DNA from: Phaseolus vulgaris
Taxonomy: Eukaryota > Streptophyta > Magnoliopsida > Fabales > Fabaceae
Assembly: GCF_000499845.2 (NCBI RefSeq)
Contig: NC_023758.2
Span: forward strand, 15,208,427-15,272,426
Direction of reading: 5' to 3'
Length of the DNA: 64,000 nucleotides
Positions 28,125 to 42,700 of this stretch are shown one piece after another; position 1 is the stretch's first letter; each line of letters begins with the position of its first letter. The position numbers were made by a program, and so were the translations under genes. The notes under the pieces were generated by a model. It had not been told where the DNA came from and ran no database searches. It saw only the letters and a list, made by a program, of their open reading frames with translations.

Positions 28125-29333
28125 AGGATTTGTCTTCATTAAATAAGGGGAGATTGTTGAACAAGATGTTTTGATGAATTCCAAATCCAGCTTGAAGACT
28201 TGAAGAATCTGTTATTGTGTGTGTAGTTAGGTAGATTTTGAGTTATTAATTTGCACTTAGTTATGATCCAAATTCATATGATTTGAAATCTCTTTTGAAA
28301 GTTTTTGTTTTTTCAAATCTGTGTTAATTTTAGTTAGTTGTTTTGTGTTTTAAACTAGTTGAAAAACCTTATGTTCAAGTCTGGTGACTACAACAAGTTG
28401 ATTTATCGTGACAATCAGTTGAATTACACTTAAGGTTTTTCAAAGGATTTAAAAATGATTTGTTTCTTTTTTGTCTTTTATGTAAAACAAAAATAATCAA
28501 TTATTTCGATAAATGAACTAGCTTTTTATGTTCAGTTTTTAATAGGAAATGAAAAAAAAAATCAATTTGTCTTAAAAATCAATTAAGTGTTTTTAACAAA
28601 ATTTTGTTATGATTTTCAAACTATTTTTAAATGATTTTAACATATTTCATTTAATGATAAAACTGTTTTAACCTTTTTTTAAAGTCTATAAAGACCATTT
28701 TCTGATCATTTAAAAAAGAAGAGAGTTTATTAAAACATTTTCAAGAGAGAAGATCAAAGAGTTTAATCATTATGAAATTCTTGGATCATTGCTTTTGTGT
28801 GAAATAAGAATATGAGTTTTATGTTCTATTGTTCTTCAGCTTTTTAAAGTCAGGTGTATTCTAATTCTTTCTTTCAATTTTGTATTGTGTTTTAAAACAG
28901 TTTCAGATAGTGTTTCTGGGAACTATGTATTTTGGTTAAAAGTGTTGTGTGTTCTTGAGGGGTTCAAGATCAACACTCTTGTCTTTGGTGTAATCTGTTT
29001 TTCTTTACTTAGTGAATTCTCAATGGTGTGTTGAAGATTGAATGTAGCTCTTAATTAAGAGTGAACCAATATAAATTTTTCTGTGTGAATCTCTCTCTTC
29101 CCTGCTCTGATAAATTGTTTTAAATATTGTTCTATATGTTCTGCATTAAAGAATCAGTTGATTCGTAAAAACAACTGATTCATATTTTTCACAAAACTAT
29201 TAATCTGTTAAATAACTAGTTGAACAAATAAATCAATTGATTGATTTAACTGAGCTTTTCAATCTACTTGCAGTCTTTGCGAAAATCTTGCGAAAATAAT
29301 TCACCCTTCTTGTTTTAACCGTACATTCTAACA
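28125..29333 (+). mobile_element. 3' end of a SIRE-like Ty1/copia element: polypurine tract and LTR
   Basis: TTTGTCTTCATTAAATAAGG followed by GGAGAT (28130-28154) matches the conserved polypurine tract context of SIRE-type copia elements. The LTR runs from TGTTGAAC at 28155 to TTCTAACA at 29333 (1179 bp) with TG...CA ends. Short AACTGGTT / AACTGATT words recur inside, as in this LTR family. Upstream coding sequence of the copia element is missing: gypsy text runs to about 28.0 kb, so the element was truncated or rearranged. The right edge abuts a hAT transposase relic. Confidence 0.75.
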
Positions 29334-29335
29334 TG

Positions 29336-30908
29336 GGGATGAAACTCCAAAATTAAAGAAGTTTGTTATTCGAGTTTTGAGTTTGACTTGTAGCTCATCA
29401 AGGTGTGAGCGTAATTGAAACTCATTTAAAATGGTAATTCAAGTTCATGAAGTTATTTAAGGTTTTTAATTTTCTTGATTTGATTTATATATCTACTAAA
29501 ATTTCATATTTAATTATAGGTTCATAAAAAAAGAAGGTTTATGTCATGTATAACTTGAAGTTGAAAAATAATCAAATTAGAAAAATGTTGTTCTCCCATT
29601 TGATGACATTTGAATGGATAACTGAAAAAGGAGAAGGTGTTTGTTGAACATGAGAGCTTTGATGTGTCAAATCCACATGAAGTCTAAAGCTGTGCTGCTT
29701 TTTGGGTTTGGGTTTAGATTAGGTGTTTAGAATCTTTGTTAAGATCAGTCCTTAAGCCTATGCAAAGCTTGATCAAAACTGTTTTAAGAAACTAAATGTT
29801 TTTCCAAGTAAAGAGAAAACAACTGGTTGATTTGTCGAAATAATCGGTTGTTTGTCACTTAGCTAGTTGGATGTTTTGAAACTACTTTTTGAATCAGTTG
29901 TGCAATTGTTTGATTCATTCAACCGGTTAAATCGTGGTTTCAACTGGTTAAATGTGTGTTTTCATAACATATTTTTGAAAACTTGTTTTAACTGATTTGG
30001 CTGTTCAAAACTGCCTACAACGACTGCTTTTCAAAGGCTATAAATCTTTCATTCAAATCAATTTACATACAAAAAATACAACAAGTATTGATTCAGATTT
30101 GACAAAGAGATTTGGTTTTTGAAAGAGTTTTCAAAAAGAGGAAGATTGTTTTTCAAGCTTTGTTGTGGTGACAAGAGCTAATCATAGGATCTATGGTTCT
30201 ATAATTCCAGGTGTTTTCTATCTTTGCTTAGTGTCTTGTAATTGTACTTTGTTTACATACTATTTGTTGTTGAAATCCTGTAAAGACAGAGGTTGTTCTT
30301 TCTTGAGGTGTTAAGTTGCAAAGGGGATGAGTAGGCTTTGTGGGATTCAAAGTCACCTCTTTGTGGTGTGTGTTGTAATTTGTGTTGATTGTTAGTGGAA
30401 ACTCAGAGGATTGTCTGAGAACTGGATGTAGCTCAAGGATTGAGTGAACCAGTATAAAACCATTGTGTAAATCTCTCTTTCTCTCAAACTCTCAAACTGT
30501 TTGATAATTCAGCTGCTATAAACAACCGATTAAAACCCATTTTGAACCGGTTAAGATTCTAATATCTATTTCTTTTGGATTGTTTGATTGCCTTCCTTAA
30601 GTGACTATCCGAGTTGTTTGTTAAAGATTCATTCTAAACCAAGTATTTGCGAAAATCTTTTACAAAACAGTTCACCCCCCTCTTGTTTAAGCCATAATTC
30701 TTACCGTGTTGGGGTTAAGCAAACTGAAATTGAAGATGATGGTGTAAATGTTGACTTAGCTGGAACAAATTTAAATAATCTAATTCTAGATGATGTAGTT
30801 GATCTTGATAATATAGTTTCTTATGATAATGTTGATGAACAAATTTCATCTAAGAAGAATTTGAAGATGGTGATCAAGATCTTGGAGATGATTTTCTTAG
30901 AGGATTAA
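29336..30908 (+). pseudogene. hAT transposase C-terminal relic, split by an LTR
   Basis: Immediately after the first LTR the sequence reads GDETPELKKFVIRVLSLTCS, then SSRCERN, the signature of the hAT dimerisation domain. The expected Trp codon next is TGA. After an apparent intron (about 29440-29519) the text continues as MVHKKR-like and FEWITEKGEGV, then is interrupted by the solo LTR at 29642-30705. It resumes with the acidic C-terminus (VKQTEIEDDGVNVDLAGTNL ...) to a stop near 30908. This is a relic of a transposase or a transposase-derived gene whose 5' part is absent from the window. Confidence 0.75.
29637..30710 (+). mobile_element. Solo SIRE-like LTR with 5-bp target duplication
   Basis: The LTR runs from TGTTGAAC at 29642 to TTCTTACC at 30705 (1064 bp) and is flanked by GTGTT at 29637-29641 and 30706-30710. 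It shares organisation and words with the LTR at 28155-29333: the TGTTGAAC start, AACCGGTT-type repeats, a GAACCAGTATAAA block, and CACCC...CTTGTTT near the end. The final CA of the LTR is mutated to CC. A solo LTR forms by recombination between the two LTRs of one element. Confidence 0.85.
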
Positions 30909-31572
30909 ATGAATGAGAACTTGGTAACATTTGACAACTAATATTTTGTTGGTGTACGAACTTGTTTATTTCAATAATGTGAAATTGGTATCATGAATAT
31001 TTTTTTTATTGAATTTTTATATGAAGTACGAGTCTATGAGTCAGGTTTACAACTCGAGTTTACAAACCTCTCACGAGTCTAATAACCTTGATAATCATTA
31101 TTCATTTATCAATTTTAGGAAGAGATTTTTTCATAATTACTAAGAGAAAATATCTTTAAAATATTCTTATTCATCTTAGCATATTTTTAATTCCTTATTT
31201 TAAAGAAATGAGGGTTATAAAATGTGATAAAAATGTAAATGTTGTGATTGTTATGAATAAAATATATATTTTTCTTATATAGTTACGAGTGAAACTTTTG
31301 CTTAGGTTCCTACAAATAATTCCTTGTCCCCTTAAACATTTCGGTGAAGCTTTTGCTTAGATCATGGGTCAAACATAGTGTCTTAACAAAGTTATCCTAC
31401 CACATAAAGTCATAGGCAGAACATAGAGATCATAGGTGGAACATCTATTCATATAAGTTTGAAGAAGCACATTACCAAGAGTTACAAAAGAGAATTGTTG
31501 TTTTAAGTAATTCTATGGTTATTCAATCAGATCCTTTGCAACCTTTCAACAGCAATAGAAACCCTAAGATAA

Positions 31573-33721
31573 TTAATCAGCAGTCCAACTCTGCTCAACA
31601 ATCTCTCGTATTCTTCTGTTGTATTCACGTTTGTTTTCACCAAACAACCGAGCAGCTTCTGAATTTGCTGGAGAATTTGGGTTTGGATCACAAAGCAATG
31701 ACTGCAACAAAGAGAAAAAGCACACACAACACTTATATATTCTTCAAAATGCTTACTAATTAGTCAAACAAGTGTTTTTCTATCTTATCATAAAGAAAAC
31801 AGTGATAGCACTAAATAAATGCAATAATTCTCTTGCATAAAGTAGAGAATGAAAATCTATAAAAAGGACAATCTTTGTTTTCTAGAAGCAAGCCAACTGC
31901 AAAAGTTTTCTAGTTAAGAAGAAAAAAAAATGAGATTACAATACAGCTAGATGCAATTGAATCTTTTCCACTTATATTCTTAACTACATGAAGAAAAAAA
32001 GATAAAATGGAAAGAATACATAACTGCAAGGCCTAATCTGACAGATGATTGCATTGTTCGCAGGCAAATTTGACACTTACACATGAATCTACAAAAGATT
32101 CACTCTTGAACAACTGTTACTATCCAACACTAATTGATGAAAGTATGTAATATAGAGAATCATTATGACCTGAATTGAGGTAAGTATTGCAGCTACATCA
32201 TAAATTGGGCTCCATTGATTTTGTAAAATGTCCAAACATATGCTTCCATCTGCATAAACTAAAATTGACAAGGGGAAGGTTGATCAGAACTGGAAACTAC
32301 TGAAGTTAACATAGCAATGCAAATACTATTTATTCCCTTACATATCCATTGATCCATCGAAAAGAAAAAAAAAGGGTAACCTCTTGATAAAATATTTATG
32401 AAGAACAAACAGAACCACTTGGAACAATTATGTAAGCTAATTTAAGACAATATCTTATCCATAATAACCATTTCAAGTGGTTATTCTTCATCCATTGGTA
32501 GATTTAAATTATGATTTTCAGTTTTGTTTGAAATTGGATAGTAGATGATGAATATACATATAGTTCAAGTGGTTGTCATTCCAATTCCATTGTTACTACA
32601 GGGTTTTTAATATTTCTTGGCTCAAAAAGAGAAACAAGAAGACAAGTTATAGTTTCCTACTTACTGTTTGGATGAAACATTTGAGAAACAAAGCGCACGA
32701 TAGGTGGCTTATTAGGATATTCCTCGGAGAACTGAAGTGTTAACTTAAACGTTCCTGAAAGACACCGAAATCACAACAGGTAAAAGACTCAGTGAGCTGG
32801 TTTAACTAAAATACCCTCATGTGAAGAATCTATCAAACAGTAAAATCACATTAAAAAGTCTAAGAAAATCAATACCAACATTTAACATCAACCATTTGCA
32901 TGAATGAAATAAAAGCACGCCACTTTTTCAGGTGCTTCCAAATTGGATGCCGGATAATGAAAGCCTAACATTCTAGAATGTTTCTAGCACTTGCATAATA
33001 AAACATTGTTTACAGCTGCATACTAATAATAGATAACTGAATGCACAGTTCAACTTTCAAATTCTCAATTATCTGTAAATGCAGATAAACACAAGTCTCT
33101 GACTATCCACTGTGGCTCAAGGTTGTGCTATCATATCAATGGGTAATAGAAAGATGCTATGTTCGAGGGATTGATTACAAACTAAATAATCACAACTGAT
33201 CAAACTTTAGTGAGATATGCAGCAGGATTAATTATATTTTGGGAAGTTTTTAATCTTAACCAATCTTTCTCATCCAACATTAGTTATAGTATAAATTTGT
33301 CCAAACTTATGGTCTGACCAACAAATGGCAAATAAATGTCAGCATCATATACAGAATATTCAAATCTCATGCTTGGTGGGAGGGGGGACAATACAGTATC
33401 CTAGGACATGCAAAGAAATTTTCACAAGAACATCAAAAGCAATATGAAGTATTTTGTGAGTAATTAAGGTTGAAGATATTATTGTACCTCCATCCCAAGG
33501 GGTGTCGTCTGGTCTAGAGAAACAAGAAGGAAATCATAATTAAACCACAATCCAAAACCACAAAAAGGAACAAACCCTTAAGGAGTCTTAACATACCCAA
33601 ATATAACTGCATTCCAAAGCATAATATTATTGTCATGGGGAGCCCCACTGATGCCAGCTGGAGGATCTTGTTGCACTCTTTTAAAATCCCTCATGAGCCT
33701 CTTCTTTGCAGGAGTCGACAT
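31573..33721 (-). CDS. UBC2: Ubiquitin-conjugating enzyme E2, RAD6 type (UBC1/UBC2-like)
   Basis: Exons (complement): 33597-33721, 33488-33513, 32665-32754, 32170-32258, 31573-31701. All borders are GT-AG and the sum is 153 codons including the stop, giving 152 aa, exactly the family length. It receives ubiquitin from E1 as a thioester on the catalytic Cys and passes it on with RING E3s; plant RAD6 homologues act with HUB1/2 in histone H2B monoubiquitination and in DNA damage tolerance. Visible landmarks are the N-terminal [20 protein letters not shown], the HPN motif (HPNIYADG), the catalytic Cys at residue 88 ([14 protein letters not shown]), and a short C-terminus ([11 protein letters not shown]) without the acidic tail of yeast Rad6. 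An intron in the 5'UTR is likely, with an acceptor near 33756. The gene looks intact. The exact paralogue number (UBC1 or UBC2) cannot be decided. Confidence 0.97.
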
Positions 33722-36700
33722 GAGAAACAAGAGAGAGACAGAGCAGCAAGCAACTGATTGAAGAAAGTAGAAATCTACAAGTTATTACACCACACATGAA
33801 AGTTTAAAGGAATCAAAACCCACACACAACGAGAGATAAACTTTCTTTTACAAGGATTCACAACAATCAAGCCATACAGTAATGATAGACAATGATCAAG
33901 TTTCACAACTTTAAGAATTATGTATGACGAAAATCCAATTCCTATAGATGTGTAACTGGGAAACAAACTATCCTCGTATGCATCACCAAGTTAAAAAGCT
34001 GGAAACTTTACACTGACAAAGTCAAAGCCACAAAGTGGGGGAAGCAAATTCATGCCTACACGGCAAAAAAACAACACACTCAAGGTCTTCTAAGACCCAT
34101 AAACTTGGTTTTTCACAGTCACAAGCCCAAATCCTCAGCAGATCAAAACTCTTCCACTTCTCTCATAATAAATTTCCAAGGCAGGATTAGTAAAAACTAA
34201 AATCACTTTCATAAACAAACCTTCCTACAAGATCAAAAACAACTTTTTAAGCAAATCTGGGGTAGAGAAAAGAGCAAGAAGAACCTAAAAGGGAGACCTG
34301 TGAGTTGTGAATGAAGGTGCAGTCCGAGGAGAAAGGGAAAGATGGAAATGGTTAAAAAAAGAGGTGAACGTGAACAGAGTATTTGGTTTAATCATTTGAA
34401 AGTGTTTCCATGCTTATCAGTGAGAGAAAGAGATTCTTCTTCTCGTTATTATCATCATCATCATTAATAATATTATTTATTAGTACATGATGTATGAAAA
34501 TTAAATATTTGTTTGTGTATGTGTCGCTTTCTTTCTAGTATAAATTGTGGTACAAATGACAACTTTTTCAACTCACCAGTGAAGGCTTTCACATACGTAT
34601 ATGTACGCGCCATGTCTCATTGTTTGTATGAAAATAGAAATCTGCATGCGTGCGTAACTACTGACCACTAGACATCATGATGTGAAGGAGTTGGTCGAAT
34701 CACACTTCTAATAAACATTCATGTTCGATATCTCTTAGTATCTTGAAAACAATTCTCTCCAGCATTACAATTAAGAGGTAAACATAACAGTAAAACAACT
34801 TCACTGTTTTTTTTATTATGTGACACTTTTCATTCATTGTGTGCATAAATAAGAATTACATAAAGTGTATCAAACAACTTAAGAGATTTCGAATTCAAGT
34901 AAAATGTTTCAAGGACCACATTAAACTTTTTTTTATATATCAATTGTTGAGTTGAAGAGATCAAAAAAAAGTTGCAGTTAGATTCCTTTGCAGAGTTGAA
35001 GATACAAATGCATCAAATCATAGAGTATGATTCGTATGTGGACGGCAATGAAAGATAGAAGCAGATCCAAGAATCCATATATTTGTCTTCTCTTCCTGTT
35101 TCACGCAATAGAGAATATAAGAATATATCTTTGATACTTATCTCTGTCGTAGGAATCTACTTTTTGGTGAATTACATTGGCGCAGAACAAAAATGCTTTC
35201 GGCACTGCATGGACTAATACATGACAACAATAGTATTATAAGCGACATATTTATAAAAAAGATGAACAAGTTGCTGTGCTATTGGTCCAATCTCATATGT
35301 AATGCTTTTATTATAATATTTAATGGATTAATAGTAATATTCCAAATCTTAAAAATGCCTCCATTTTGTTGTACTTAGTTACATGTTTCTTCAGCATAGT
35401 TATTTCTTCCTCCACCCAAAGATGTTTTCATGAGATATTGCAAAAATCTAAATTACTGTTAGTTAGATTTTGGAATTATACATTTTGAAGATTTTTTAAT
35501 TATACCATTTGAATCGAAAGTATATTGAATTCATTTTTGTTAAGAAATATAGAATGTATTTTTAAATTGTATAATTTAAATTATATTAATATCAAATTTA
35601 ATAAATTTTGAATTGTATATTAGAATGTTGTTAAGTTGACGGAAAATTTAAACTTTTTCCATATAAAGAAGAAGGAAAAAAGAGTGTTGGAAGAAAGTTC
35701 CACCACATCAGTTCAAATTTGCACCCAACACATTGACGTGAAATGTCCATTTTGTCTTTAATAATTTAAAAGATTTTGTCTTTCAGATATTCATATCCGT
35801 AAGTCAAATCACAAAGTTCTGGATATACAAGTCCATAACTAATATGTCACTTATGAATTTGGTCATCTAAAAGCTTACATGAACAACATAAATGACCTTT
35901 TGGATGTCAAGATCCGTAAACAATCATAAATAAGTTATGAATCCCGATATCTAACACCATTTACAGCACACCATTTTGGACATGAAAATTTGGAACTCAT
36001 AACTCATTTCTGGATATGGCCATCCAAAAGCTTAAATATAGCACAAAAATGACCTTCCGAATATCTAAATCCGAAATATATAACAAACATTTCCAGATTT
36101 CTGCATCTGTAAGCAAACATGAAGGCAAGGACAATGTTGGGTTTTAAATTTTATGTTGGGTGCATGTCTTAGATGATATGGTGCAGGGAGAAATTGCCAA
36201 GTTCCTTCAACAAAATAGATCCTTCAGCCCAACATAACCTCAATGCAAATGAACACTAATTACTTACTACACTCTTCATTTTCCTCATGCATCCTCTTTT
36301 GAAAATGTCAATTTTGTCCTTTTTTTTATTGTTACTCATTTGTCTCTCTGGAACTATGTTTTGGTATAAAGGAATTCTAAGTAATATTTTTTAAAAATTT
36401 AAATATTTTATAAATTTAAGTACTTTTAATTGAGTATCTGTTAAATTTTTTTACTCCATTTGAGTGTTTAAATTTTTTTGTGTGAAAATTTTGTTTGTTT
36501 TTGTCTACTCCCTCGTTTGATCTGGCGGATGATGTAAATGGTACTTTTGTTTTTGTCTCCAACTCCATCAAATCGTATCTTATTTCTCCAATTGGAGAGA
36601 AAATAAGCTAATTGATATATAAGTTGAAGACTAGATGGCAGAAATAATAGTTACGACATCCCATTAATAACAAAAATCAGACAATATGATACTTAAACCA

Positions 36701-39700
36701 AAAATATTCTGAGCACTCAAAAGACCGAAAATATTTCGTACTATGTTCAATTAAAAATACCCAAATATAAGAGATAACTTAAAAAATTTAATTAAACGGT
36801 TTTTTGATAGGGTTTTTATTCTTAACTAAAATTTACTACAAATCTATCATTTTTACATTTTCTTGATGTGAGTGAATCACTTTTAAGCGGGGAAATTTAT
36901 TTGGGGTATTTTCAAAATAAATTTACCAGAATAAATTTTAATTTTTTTATGTAAATGAATACACCACATTAAAAACGCAAAAAATTAAAAATCTATATAT
37001 CACAAGTGCTCAATAATCATTTGACAAATTTGATTTTGTTACGTGTTTTTCGTAAAAAAGTTCTTCCAGTACACTTTTTCAACGATTTCATAATTATCAG
37101 AAGTTTTTTAAATGCAAGAAGACATTTCTTGTAATCTAAGAGACGAAACTAGGGCTAAATTTCTTCCATTTACACTTTTATTTCCCTAATTATACTTTTT
37201 TGTTTTTATTTTTCTATCTAGCACCATTTTGTTTTTATTTCCTTATCTAGCACCCTTTTATTAAAAATAAATATTTTTAATTTTTAAAATAGTTAGAAAT
37301 ATAATTAATGAATAAAGAAATGAATTTTACAAAATAAAAATAAAAAAATAAAAAATTTAAAATGTTTAGTTAAATTTTTTTTAAGAATGAAGAAAATAAA
37401 AAATTAAACTCTACAATAAGTAAAAGTTGAATTTATAAATATAAATTAATATTTATTTTTATTATTATTGATGATGTAATTATGTTAATTTCAAGTAAAA
37501 AATTACAGAACATAATTATAAAAAAACCAAAGTCAATTAATATTAATTAATAGTGGACACACAAATAATATTAAAGTGTCTACCCTAAATGCAAAATTCT
37601 AAAAAAAAATGAATGCAAATGTTATACTTAATGCTTAAAAATGAGAAGAAAAGAATGAAAAAATAAATAAGTTTAGAAAATAAAACAACAACAATAAAAT
37701 AAAAACAAAAAACAAAAAACAAAAATAAATAAAGAATGACACAAAAAAAAAATAATAACTAAAAACATAAAAGATATAAAATAAAGGCAAAACAAAATAA
37801 GATAAAGATAAAAGATATAAAAAAAATCCAAATAAGATAAATATAAGATATATATGACGATAATAAATAAGTATATGTTGATCATAAAAATAAAAATAAA
37901 TTAAAAATGATCATTCATTTAATACTTTCTTCAATGGTACATTAAATAAGTGTGTGTGAAATGAAACATAATTAATGACTAGAAGTGCACAATCCAGTAA
38001 TGTTGGGACAAGGTCTATGTGTGTCCTGGTGTTTGACAATATGAACATTTTTTAGTTCGATCATGTTGTTCTCTTATATCCATATCAGTCCTTATTCAAC
38101 TTGATTTTTTTATAATTATGTCATGTATTTTTTACTTGAAATTAACATGATTACATCATCAATAATAAAAATAAATATTAATTTATGTTTATAGATTCAA
38201 CTTTTATGTTGTTATAAAGTTTAATTTTTTATTTTTTTCATTCTTAAAAAAAATAATTTTTAAACTAAACATTTTAAATTTATTACTTTTTTATTTTTAT
38301 TTTGTAAAAACTCATTTCTTTATTCATTAATTATATTTCTAACTATTTTAAACATTAAAAATATTTATTTTTTAATGCATTCAAAATTAAAATTATCATT
38401 TTTTTTAATTTATTATTTATTTTTGAAATGGTGCTAGATAGGGAAATAAATAATAAAAGGGTGCTAGAAAGGAGAATAAAAACAAAAATATGCTAGATGA
38501 GGAAATAAAAGTGTAAATGATGTAGATAGAGAATTTATCCCATGAAACTATCTATAATAGCATAAAATAAAAGAAATTGAGGTGAGTTTCCCTCCATAAA
38601 CTCTCACTTGTGTGCGTTGCAAAATGCTGAGTAGTCTGAGAGGGTCACATTAACAAACATGTAGAAGACGCAAAGCAAGAGATTAACATTCGATGAGGAG
38701 AGATCACATATCACTCACAAAACTCGTTGCTAATGGCTTCTACAAAGAAGCACTTTTCCTCTTCTCCCATCTCCATTCTTCTTCTTCCCCTACAATTCAT
38801 TCCTTCACCTTCTCCACTCTCTTCAAAGCATGCGCCAAACTTCGTTTCCCTTCCCACACCCAAACCCTCCACGCCCATCTCCTCAAAACCGGTTTCCACT
38901 CCGACCCTTATGCTACCTCCGCCCTGACCTCTGCCTATGCTGCTATCCCTCTCCATTTCCTCGACGCACTCAAGGTGTTCGACGAAATGCCCCAACCAAA
39001 CGTTGCCTCTCTCAACGCAGCGCTTTCGGGTTTCTCCCTAAATGGGCGTAGCGGAGAAGCTATCCGGGTGTTCCGGCGAATTGGGTTGGGCCCCTTGAGG
39101 CCCAACTCGGTCACCATTGCGTGCATGCTCGGTGTTCCTCACGTAGGTGTTAACCATGTTGCGCTTATGCATTGCTGCGCGTTGAAGTTAGGAGTTGAAT
39201 TTGATGTTTATGTTGCCACCTCGCTTGTCACTGTGTATTCCAGGTGTGAAGAGTTAGTTTCTGCGACTAAGGTGTTCGAGGAATTGCCCGTGAAGAGTGT
39301 AGTGAGTTACAATGCTTTTATTTCGGGTTTGTTGAAGAATGGGGTTTTTCATTTGGTGTTGGATGTGTTTAGGGAGATGATGAGAGAAGTGTGTTTGGAG
39401 TGCAAACTCAATTCAGTGACGTTGGTGTCTGTTCTTTCTGCATGTGGTAGTCTACAAAGTGTTCGTTTAGGGAGGCAGGTTCATGGGCTTATTGTGAAAC
39501 TTGAAGCGGATGATGGGGTTATGGTGGTGACTGCACTTGTCGATATGTATTTAAAGTGTGGTTTTTGGCATTCTGCTTTTGACGTTTTCACGGGGGCGGA
39601 AGGGAACAGTAGGAACTTGATCACATGGAACTCTATGATTGCTGGAATGATGTTAAATAAAGAGAGTGAGAGATCTGTTGATATGTTTCGACGGCTGGAA

Positions 39701-42700
39701 TCTGAAGGGTTGAAGCCTGATTCAGCAACTTGGAATTCCATGATTAGTGGGTTTGCGCAACAAGGGGTGTGTGGGGAAGCTTTTAAGTACTTTAGGGAAA
39801 TGCAGTCTGTTGGAGTGGCTCCGTGTTTGAAAATTGTTACTAGCCTTATGTCAATGTGTGCAGATTCATCTATGTTACGGCATGGAAAAGAGATACATGG
39901 TTTTGCTTTAAGAACAGATATCAATAGGGATGATTTTTTGGCTACTGCTCTGGTTGACATGTATATGAAATGTGGGCATGCTTCTTGGGCACGAGAAGTT
40001 TTTAATCAGTTTGATGCAAAACCAGATGATCCTGCATTTTGGAATGCGATGATAGGGGGTTATGGAAGAAATGGAGACCATGAATCTGCGTTTGAAATCT
40101 TTAATAAAATGCTGGAAGAAAGGGTTCGACCAAACAGTGCAACATTTCTTTGTGTTTTATCTGCTTGCAGCCACACAGGTCAGGTTGATAGAGGGTTACC
40201 AGTTTTTAGAATGATGATAAGAGAGTATGGCTTGCAGCCAAAGCCCGAGCATTTTGGTTGCATTGTTGATCTTTTAGGTCGGTTTGGTCAGTTGGGTGAA
40301 GCTAAAGGCCTGGTGCAGGAATTAGCAGAGCCTCCTGCATCTGTTTTAGCTTCTTTGCTTGGTGCTTGTAGGTCATACCTAGATTCAAATCTTGGGGAAG
40401 AAATGGCCATGAGGCTTCTAGATATAGAACCAGAAAATCCAACTCCTCTGGTGGTCTTGTCTAATATATATGCCGGGCTGGGAAGATGGAAGGAAGTAGA
40501 AAGGGTAAGAGGGATGATCACGGATAAGGGATTGGACAAACTCTGTGGCCTTAGCATGACAGAAGCTGCATCAAAATAAAACTTACATAGAAAAACTTTA
40601 AATAAAATGTTCTCTCAGATAATATAAGAGTTTGTTACATTTGGAGTATCTCCTCCATATTTAAACTTCCAGAAAAATCACTGACTCAACATCTCCTTTA
40701 CTGCAAATCCATAGTAATCATCAAAATGGTAAGGAGGTTCGGTGACAAAACAAGAGATAACATCTCTCAGTGTAATGACTCCAACTACTTCATTCTGTCC
40801 ATCTACCACATGAATCCTGTGAATAGACTGAGAAGTAAGAGTATGGATCACACTCTGCATTGTCGCGTCAGGCTTGCATGTTATAGGCTGGTGGCTACCG
40901 TTTCCAGTTTGCAGGGACGAAGAGACAATTTTGTTCATGAAATCCATCACAGTCAGCTTCCTGGGATTCAAAAGTAGCAGCGAGGAGAGCATTTCAGTTA
41001 AGTATAATTAGTTCTCTTACAAGCCTGTGTAATGATAGCCTAAGATGTCCGTGTTCTTTGTTTTCGTAAGTTTAAGAAATTAAAATATCACCTCACACTC
41101 ACACTCACACTCACACTCACACTCACACTCACACTCACACTCACACTCACACTCACACTCACACTCACACTCACACTCACACTCACACTCACACTCACAC
41201 TCACACTCGTGTATTAAATAGACAACACGGTGGATTAATTTTATTTTATTTTTGTAATTTGTTCTCATTTGTTTTATTATCTTTTCTTTTTACCGAAAAT
41301 GCTAGAATATCTCTAGTTTCCCCACCACCAGTTTTATTTGCCTCAGTTTTCTTGTTAACTGTAAAATCCATTTTCATCTAATTTTTGAGTTCTTTACAGA
41401 ATGACATATATGTCTCACTAACTATTGTCAAAGACGCTTAGAATTTTTACTTTATTGTACCTAAAATTTGTGAACATCTCAGGCCTTAGCAGCAAGTATC
41501 TGATGTCTCGTATGCTCACGTTTCCAACAATGCTCTTCCTTGGCCCCTCTACTACAGGAAGACCACCGATTTTATTATCCCTCATTTTCTTGAAAGCTTC
41601 AAGAATCAACTCATTGCTCTGGATGCTAATAACCTGGACAGGAAGAAAAATTAAGTTTTTAAACCTTCAAGGCAAGGGAAACTGAAAATTTAAGACACCA
41701 ACTTGCCTCAGCTGTAGACATAAATGGAAGTCCCAGATCAGATATACACTTTTCTGCAATGCAGTCAAACCAATCTCTGCCTTTGCATCTCTCAAGACCT
41801 TTGACAACTGCAGACTGAGTAATGAAGTTTACCATGTCAGGTTTACCTGGTTCTATCACAGGTACATTCCTCAGCCTATACTTTGAGAGAAGCAACAAGA
41901 CAGTCAACATAGCGCTCTCTTTTCCAACTGGAACAAAAGGTGCCCATCGATATGATGTAAGTATTGATTTTACCTGAAACCATAAATCAACATAAATGTT
42001 TTTTTCCTTTTCAATATGGAGTTAAGGGAAGAATTTAACTGACCGTATTTGGCTTAATTTACGAAAAAAAATATCCCAAATGAATTATGTAGGAACATAG
42101 CCATCTTATTTTCTATGATTGGCTACAGCCTACAAGTACAATAAAATCTAAACATATAAATAACTAGCTAAACCCAGCCTAGCTCTGATCGTACTGGCCT
42201 TTACTATTAATGAGATATCCTTAAAAAAGATTCCTTCTCAATGAAGGAAGAGAGGTGCTCATACCAAGACACAGAGCTAACATGAACATAAAAGCCACGA
42301 ACCCAAAGTTAACTCCAGAACCCCTGCCATTCTCATGCTTACCGTTGTTGACTTGAAGGGTTCTTCTTCCAGTATTACTTTGTAAAAATCTTCTCCCAGG
42401 TCATCGGCAGCTTGAGGTGCATCGTTAGCCATCACATTATCTGCAGCAATGCCACCTACCAGTGCAGCACCTGCTGCAGCGGCGGTTAGTCCAGCGATTG
42501 CAGCAGGACCTGTCATTCCCAATGCTAGTGCTCCCAAAGCACCCACGGTTCCTGCACCAACTCCAGCAGCTGTTGCTGTACCTGTTGATATAGCAGCTGC
42601 TGCAAGTTCTGCGCTCTCCAGCACCCAGAGAATGATGGCTGAGTAATCTATGATGCCAAGGTACTTGCTTCTCCAATCTGAACTAGTAACAGCGTCTGGG